A stretch of 35,134 nucleotides of DNA, from NCBI GenBank assembly GCA_937915475.1, contig CALGIR010000299.1, forward strand, positions 1 to 35,134, written 5' to 3'. The notes beneath the pieces are model-generated. The model saw nothing but the letters and a program-made list of their open reading frames with translations, ran no database searches and had not been told where the DNA came from. Each line of letters opens with the position of its first letter. The stretch's first letter is position 1. The translations under genes were made by a program, and so were the position numbers. Origin of the DNA: an uncultured Bacteroidales bacterium (GTDB lineage Bacteria > Bacteroidota > Bacteroidia > Bacteroidales > Tenuifilaceae). This document shows positions 32,138 to 35,134 of the stretch, in pieces.

Positions 32138-33502
32138 TTATAAATCCTTTACCGGTTTAAAACCCTCATTCTTTTTGAAGTCCATTCTGTGCTCAAAATT
32201 GCTCATACTGTCGGATGGGTCAAGGAGGTCAAGATTCAACTCGTTGAGTTTTGCCCTATTGATGTTTACAGAAACAATTGTTTGTTCTTCGAAATTGCCT
32301 GTTGCAGAGTTCAACAAGGAGCCTTTAGCATTAACCTGAACTTTGTTTACAACTGGTAGCAATTGAAAAATTTCCTTGGCTATTTTTAGAACACAGCTAC
32401 ATACATAGTCCTGATAAATCTCATTAAAACGGGATTTAGATAGCTGTTCCTCTTTGATTTCAAGTCCTTTTCTTAGGATAAATTTTATTGTATTAGGAAC
32501 GACATCTTCACTGTGAACATAAAAATCAACTGAGATTTTATCTGTACTCACCTCAAATGAGATGTGGGATCCATACTCTTTTAAATCTTCAAGCGGATTG
32601 AAGTAGTTTAGTGCATAAGTATATGCCTGTGGGTTTTTACCGATTACCCCATTAACAATGTCCATCATTTTACGGTATTCTTCTTGGTCTTTCAGGTATT
32701 GCTCGTGCGCTTCCTGCTGATATTTTAAATTATCATCAAGTAATGGTTTGCGGCTATTCTCAAGTTCGCTTAACTTATTTTCTAGTGCTACATTTTTCTC
32801 AAAGTCTTTAGCTCCATATCTAAAAATAAGAAAAGTAAAAAAAACTAAAACAGAAATCACTGGTAAAAAATATTGCAAGAACCCATCTTGTGCTAAACCG
32901 TAGATCAAGCCTACCATACAAAGAAGCCCAAAGAAGCCCAGTACTACTTTATTTCCTAAGGTTTTAAATATCCATCGATTTTTAGGTGCATACATCCCCC
33001 CAACAACCAAACGAGCTAACGACAGTTTTGACCTTTTCTTTAAACTTCGAATCTCCCCATCAATGTGATCATTGGTAAATTTTGTGATTTCGTCTCTTAA
33101 CTCTTCTGCCGTCTCAACATACTGGGGTGCTTCTTGCTTTTGTAACTCTTCCCAATCCATTTGGTCTGAATAGGATTTGTGGACTGACTGTATTACCTCC
33201 AAATAATTGTTGTGTTCGCGAACTTCATCTTCGTTGGCTTTAATCATTTCGTACCTTTCACGCTCCACCTGTTCTCGCTCTAATTGTTTAAGGCGTTGTT
33301 CTCGTTCTCTACGTTCCTGTTCAATCTCTTTCTGATGTTGCTTATACTCTAGTGCTTCTTCGCGTTGCTTTTTACGCTGCTCAACTTCAATTACGTGTCG
33401 TCTTGGGGTTGCCCAACCTGTATTACCAAATATTTTATTGCTCGCCCATTTCCCTGTGTTCTTACCAAGTTCCTGAGAAAACGACTTCCCAAATATGCCC
33501 AT
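32138..33502 (-). CDS. Coiled-coil membrane protein of unknown function
   Basis: 454 residues. The start MGIFGKSFSQELGKNTGKWA is a distinctive Gly/Lys-rich segment that I associate with uncharacterised Bacteroidota proteins. A charged coiled coil (40-100; repeated Glu, Arg and Gln), a linker with a second helical stretch (125-165), two membrane spans (about 186-204 and 208-227) and another coiled coil (233-285) follow. The C-terminal 170 residues form a mixed alpha/beta domain without recognised motif. Termini would both be cytosolic. It is monocistronic, with 148 bases of non-coding DNA after it and 81 before it. Confidence 0.75.
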   Translation of the reverse strand: MGIFGKSFSQELGKNTGKWASNKIFGNTGWATPRRHVIEVEQRKKQREEALEYKQHQKEIEQERREREQRLKQLEREQVERERYEMIKANEDEVREHNNYLEVIQSVHKSYSDQMDWEELQKQEAPQYVETAEELRDEITKFTNDHIDGEIRSLKKRSKLSLARLVVGGMYAPKNRWIFKTLGNKVVLGFFGLLCMVGLIYGLAQDGFLQYFLPVISVLVFFTFLIFRYGAKDFEKNVALENKLSELENSRKPLLDDNLKYQQEAHEQYLKDQEEYRKMMDIVNGVIGKNPQAYTYALNYFNPLEDLKEYGSHISFEVSTDKISVDFYVHSEDVVPNTIKFILRKGLEIKEEQLSKSRFNEIYQDYVCSCVLKIAKEIFQLLPVVNKVQVNAKGSLLNSATGNFEEQTIVSVNINRAKLNELNLDLLDPSDSMSNFEHRMDFKKNEGFKPVKDL

Positions 33503-33583
33503 ATCATATTAACTTTAAAACGATTAAACCTGCTACTCTTTTAAGACTTATTTCTATATTTTAAACCCGCTGGTAAGTAAATG

Positions 33584-34048
33584 CTAATGCAGATATACCC
33601 TTGATTCAACTTTATCGACCTCTATCTCGAAAACGGCCACATTCACAAGGGCAGGTTTTCCGTAAGTAAAGTCGCTACGCCCAGAGTACTTCTGCATCAC
33701 AATGTTTAAAACTCTGGCCTTCTCGTCTAAACCATTAATGGGAACCAGCTTGCCATGCACCAAAACGCTTCTGTATTTCATTGAATACGAACAAGCAACT
33801 TCCTCGTGCCTAATATTCATCTGATAATCGGAGCTAAACGATATGCAAACTTTAGGATTCTTTTCCCAAATAGTATTTTTTTTACCGGTAGGTCCAGAAT
33901 GGATATAAAGTTTTCCGTTGCTATACCCAAAGTTAAAGGGTAATACATACGGATTTCCTTCAAGATCAACCATACCCACCGTACAAACATTACAACTATT
34001 AATAATCTGATAAACTTCAGCTTGTAAAAGATTTGTTTGTGAATTCAT
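33584..34048 (-). CDS. Pyridoxamine 5'-phosphate oxidase-fold flavoprotein
   Basis: 154 residues of the split-barrel FMN-binding fold, closest in type to the NimA-like/PNPOx-related group: NVCTVGMVDLEGNPYVLPFN, FGYSNGKLYIHSGPTGKKN, NPKVCISFSSDY and the middle SVLVHGKLVPI. It probably binds FMN or heme as a dimer; the substrate is unknown. It lies 45 bases downstream (in reading sense upstream) of nothing co-directional except the Ca2+-type ATPase, which ends 45 bases before its start, so the two may be co-transcribed. Confidence 0.85.
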   Translation of the reverse strand: MNSQTNLLQAEVYQIINSCNVCTVGMVDLEGNPYVLPFNFGYSNGKLYIHSGPTGKKNTIWEKNPKVCISFSSDYQMNIRHEEVACSYSMKYRSVLVHGKLVPINGLDEKARVLNIVMQKYSGRSDFTYGKPALVNVAVFEIEVDKVESRVYLH

Positions 34049-34093
34049 GTATATCCGTTTTTGAATTGTGTAACAAATATGGGCATTTTTTGA

Positions 34094-35134
34094 TTATTCC
34101 CTACCCTTACGCCTATTCACAAATCTAAATAGTTCACCAACCCAAAGAACAATAGATGTGCTAAGGAATATCAAAAACCAATGATACAATGTTAAGGGTG
34201 TTGTTCTGAAAAAATTATTCCCAAACTGAACAATTAGCACCTGACCCAAAAATATTAAAGCGGCAATCACCAAAAAACTTTTACTTTTACCCATATTGGA
34301 TAGAGCAGATTTTCCAGATCCCATCGCCTTTGCATTAAACAGATTCCAAAACTGAAGCATTACAAATACGTTGAAAAACAGGGTAAGCTCATAAACTGTA
34401 ATCCCATTATTGGCTTTAAGTAATCTCAGAAAAACAACAAGAACAACAAAAAACGAAACTGCCGATATCCCTATCCAACGCTGCATTTGAAGTGTGATAA
34501 TGAAATCGGTTGCTTTACGGGGTTTTTGTTTCATTACTTCCTTGTGCGGCGGCTCTGTTGCCAATGCCAATGCGGCAAATGTGTCCATAATAAGATTTAC
34601 CCAAAGCATTTGAACAACAGTTAGAGGTAACGTTACCCCAACCAATGGGCCAAAAAGGACAATGGCTAAAGCAAGCAGATTTATTGTTAGCTGAAAGAAA
34701 AGAAACCGCTGAATATTTTGGTATAGCGAACGTCCCCATCTAATTGCATTTACAATACTGGTAAACGAGTCGTCGAGAAGAATGATATCACTTGCCTCTT
34801 TAGCCACTGAGGTTCCCGATCCCATTGCCAGACCAACATTCGCCTTATTCAGTGCCGGGGCATCATTAGTCCCATCGCCTGTAACTGCAACCACTTCACC
34901 CATCTCCTGAAGCAATCTTACTAATTTTAGCTTATCGGCAGGGCGTGCACGATACATAACCCTAAGGTTAGGAATTACGCTTGCAGCATGGCTATCGCTT
35001 AATGCTGCAAACTCCTCTCCTGATATTAAACCACTCTCCTTATCATCATTACAAAGGCCAATTTGCCTACAAATCTCTTTAGCCGTAACGCTAGTATCGC
35101 CTGTTACTACCTTTACATCAACACCCGCCAAACG
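34094..35134 (-). CDS. Ca2+-type P-type ATPase, C-terminal part (cut by window edge)
   Basis: The last 347 residues of a cation-transporting P-type ATPase; the gene continues beyond position 35134, and the first Met-like codon is only an internal TTG (Leu). Visible are VKVVTGDTS, the hinge motif TGDGTNDAPALNKANVG and the membrane domain with NLLALAIVLFGPLVGVTLPL and WVNLIMDTFAALALATEPP, the latter being typical of PMCA-like calcium pumps. Six C-terminal spans follow. The phosphorylation motif DKTG lies outside the window. It is expected to export Ca2+ (or another divalent cation) across the inner membrane. It is followed by the PNPOx-fold gene after 45 bases. Confidence 0.93.
   Translation of the reverse strand, partial: RLAGVDVKVVTGDTSVTAKEICRQIGLCNDDKESGLISGEEFAALSDSHAASVIPNLRVMYRARPADKLKLVRLLQEMGEVVAVTGDGTNDAPALNKANVGLAMGSGTSVAKEASDIILLDDSFTSIVNAIRWGRSLYQNIQRFLFFQLTINLLALAIVLFGPLVGVTLPLTVVQMLWVNLIMDTFAALALATEPPHKEVMKQKPRKATDFIITLQMQRWIGISAVSFFVVLVVFLRLLKANNGITVYELTLFFNVFVMLQFWNLFNAKAMGSGKSALSNMGKSKSFLVIAALIFLGQVLIVQFGNNFFRTTPLTLYHWFLIFLSTSIVLWVGELFRFVNRRKGRE

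Noticed and set aside
1..35134. CRISPR arrays, tRNA or rRNA genes, transposases, phage genes
   Set aside because: No regularly spaced repeats, cloverleaf-like segments or mobile-element proteins were seen on either strand.

Overview
The window looks like a chromosomal segment of a low-GC Bacteroidota, most likely of the Bacteroidales/Marinilabiliales type. Pointers are a SecA of the long Bacteroidetes form with a C-terminal SEC-C zinc motif, an HU-CCDC81/SPOR protein, a SiaC-like (DUF1987) protein, lipoprotein and Gln-ending signal peptides, AraC regulators with a multi-span membrane half, and several promoters of the Bacteroidetes type (TAnnTTTG, in the best case with TTTG 20 bases upstream). 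No rRNA, tRNA, CRISPR, transposase or phage gene was seen.

Left part (1-16 kb): an MDR-family oxidoreductase, a small lipoprotein, and secA, which is interrupted by a 19-base insertion that shifts the frame. A three-gene envelope operon follows: outer-membrane barrel, 12-span MMPL/RND transporter and LolA-like periplasmic protein. Next come a membrane AraC regulator, a divergent tandem SiaC-like protein, ferritin, and dnaX. The dnaX gamma and tau parts lie in two frames joined at an A11 run that is directly preceded by a perfect 7-bp hairpin.

Middle part (14.7-28.2 kb): a signalling island. A membrane HAMP-GAF-PAS-PAS-PAS protein without an output domain is followed, all on the minus strand, by two chemotaxis units. 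The first transcribed is response regulator, a 606-residue helical protein, a STAS protein, cheY, cheA and cheW, with a canonical promoter at its head and a terminator at its end. The second is cheR, a histidine-kinase-like protein, cheD and cheB. A divergent Crp/Fnr-type regulator and another single-domain response regulator sit at the head. No canonical methyl-accepting receptor domain is encoded here. The kinase-like protein has Asn where the phospho-acceptor His should be. The 606-residue protein has a CheZ-like D-x-x-x-Q helix motif and an acidic C-terminal tail, which makes it a candidate CheY-P phosphatase of unrecognised type.

Right part (28.2-35.1 kb): an HU-CCDC81/SPOR protein with a YgjP-like metallopeptidase, a nitroreductase, several small or unknown proteins including a 39-residue membrane peptide, a large coiled-coil membrane protein, a PNPOx-fold flavoprotein, and the 3' end of a Ca2+-type P-ATPase cut by the window edge.

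Two housekeeping genes (secA, dnaX) are out of frame while about 28 other genes are intact. The dnaX case has the hallmarks of programmed slippage. The secA case may be a mutation, an assembly error or recoding.
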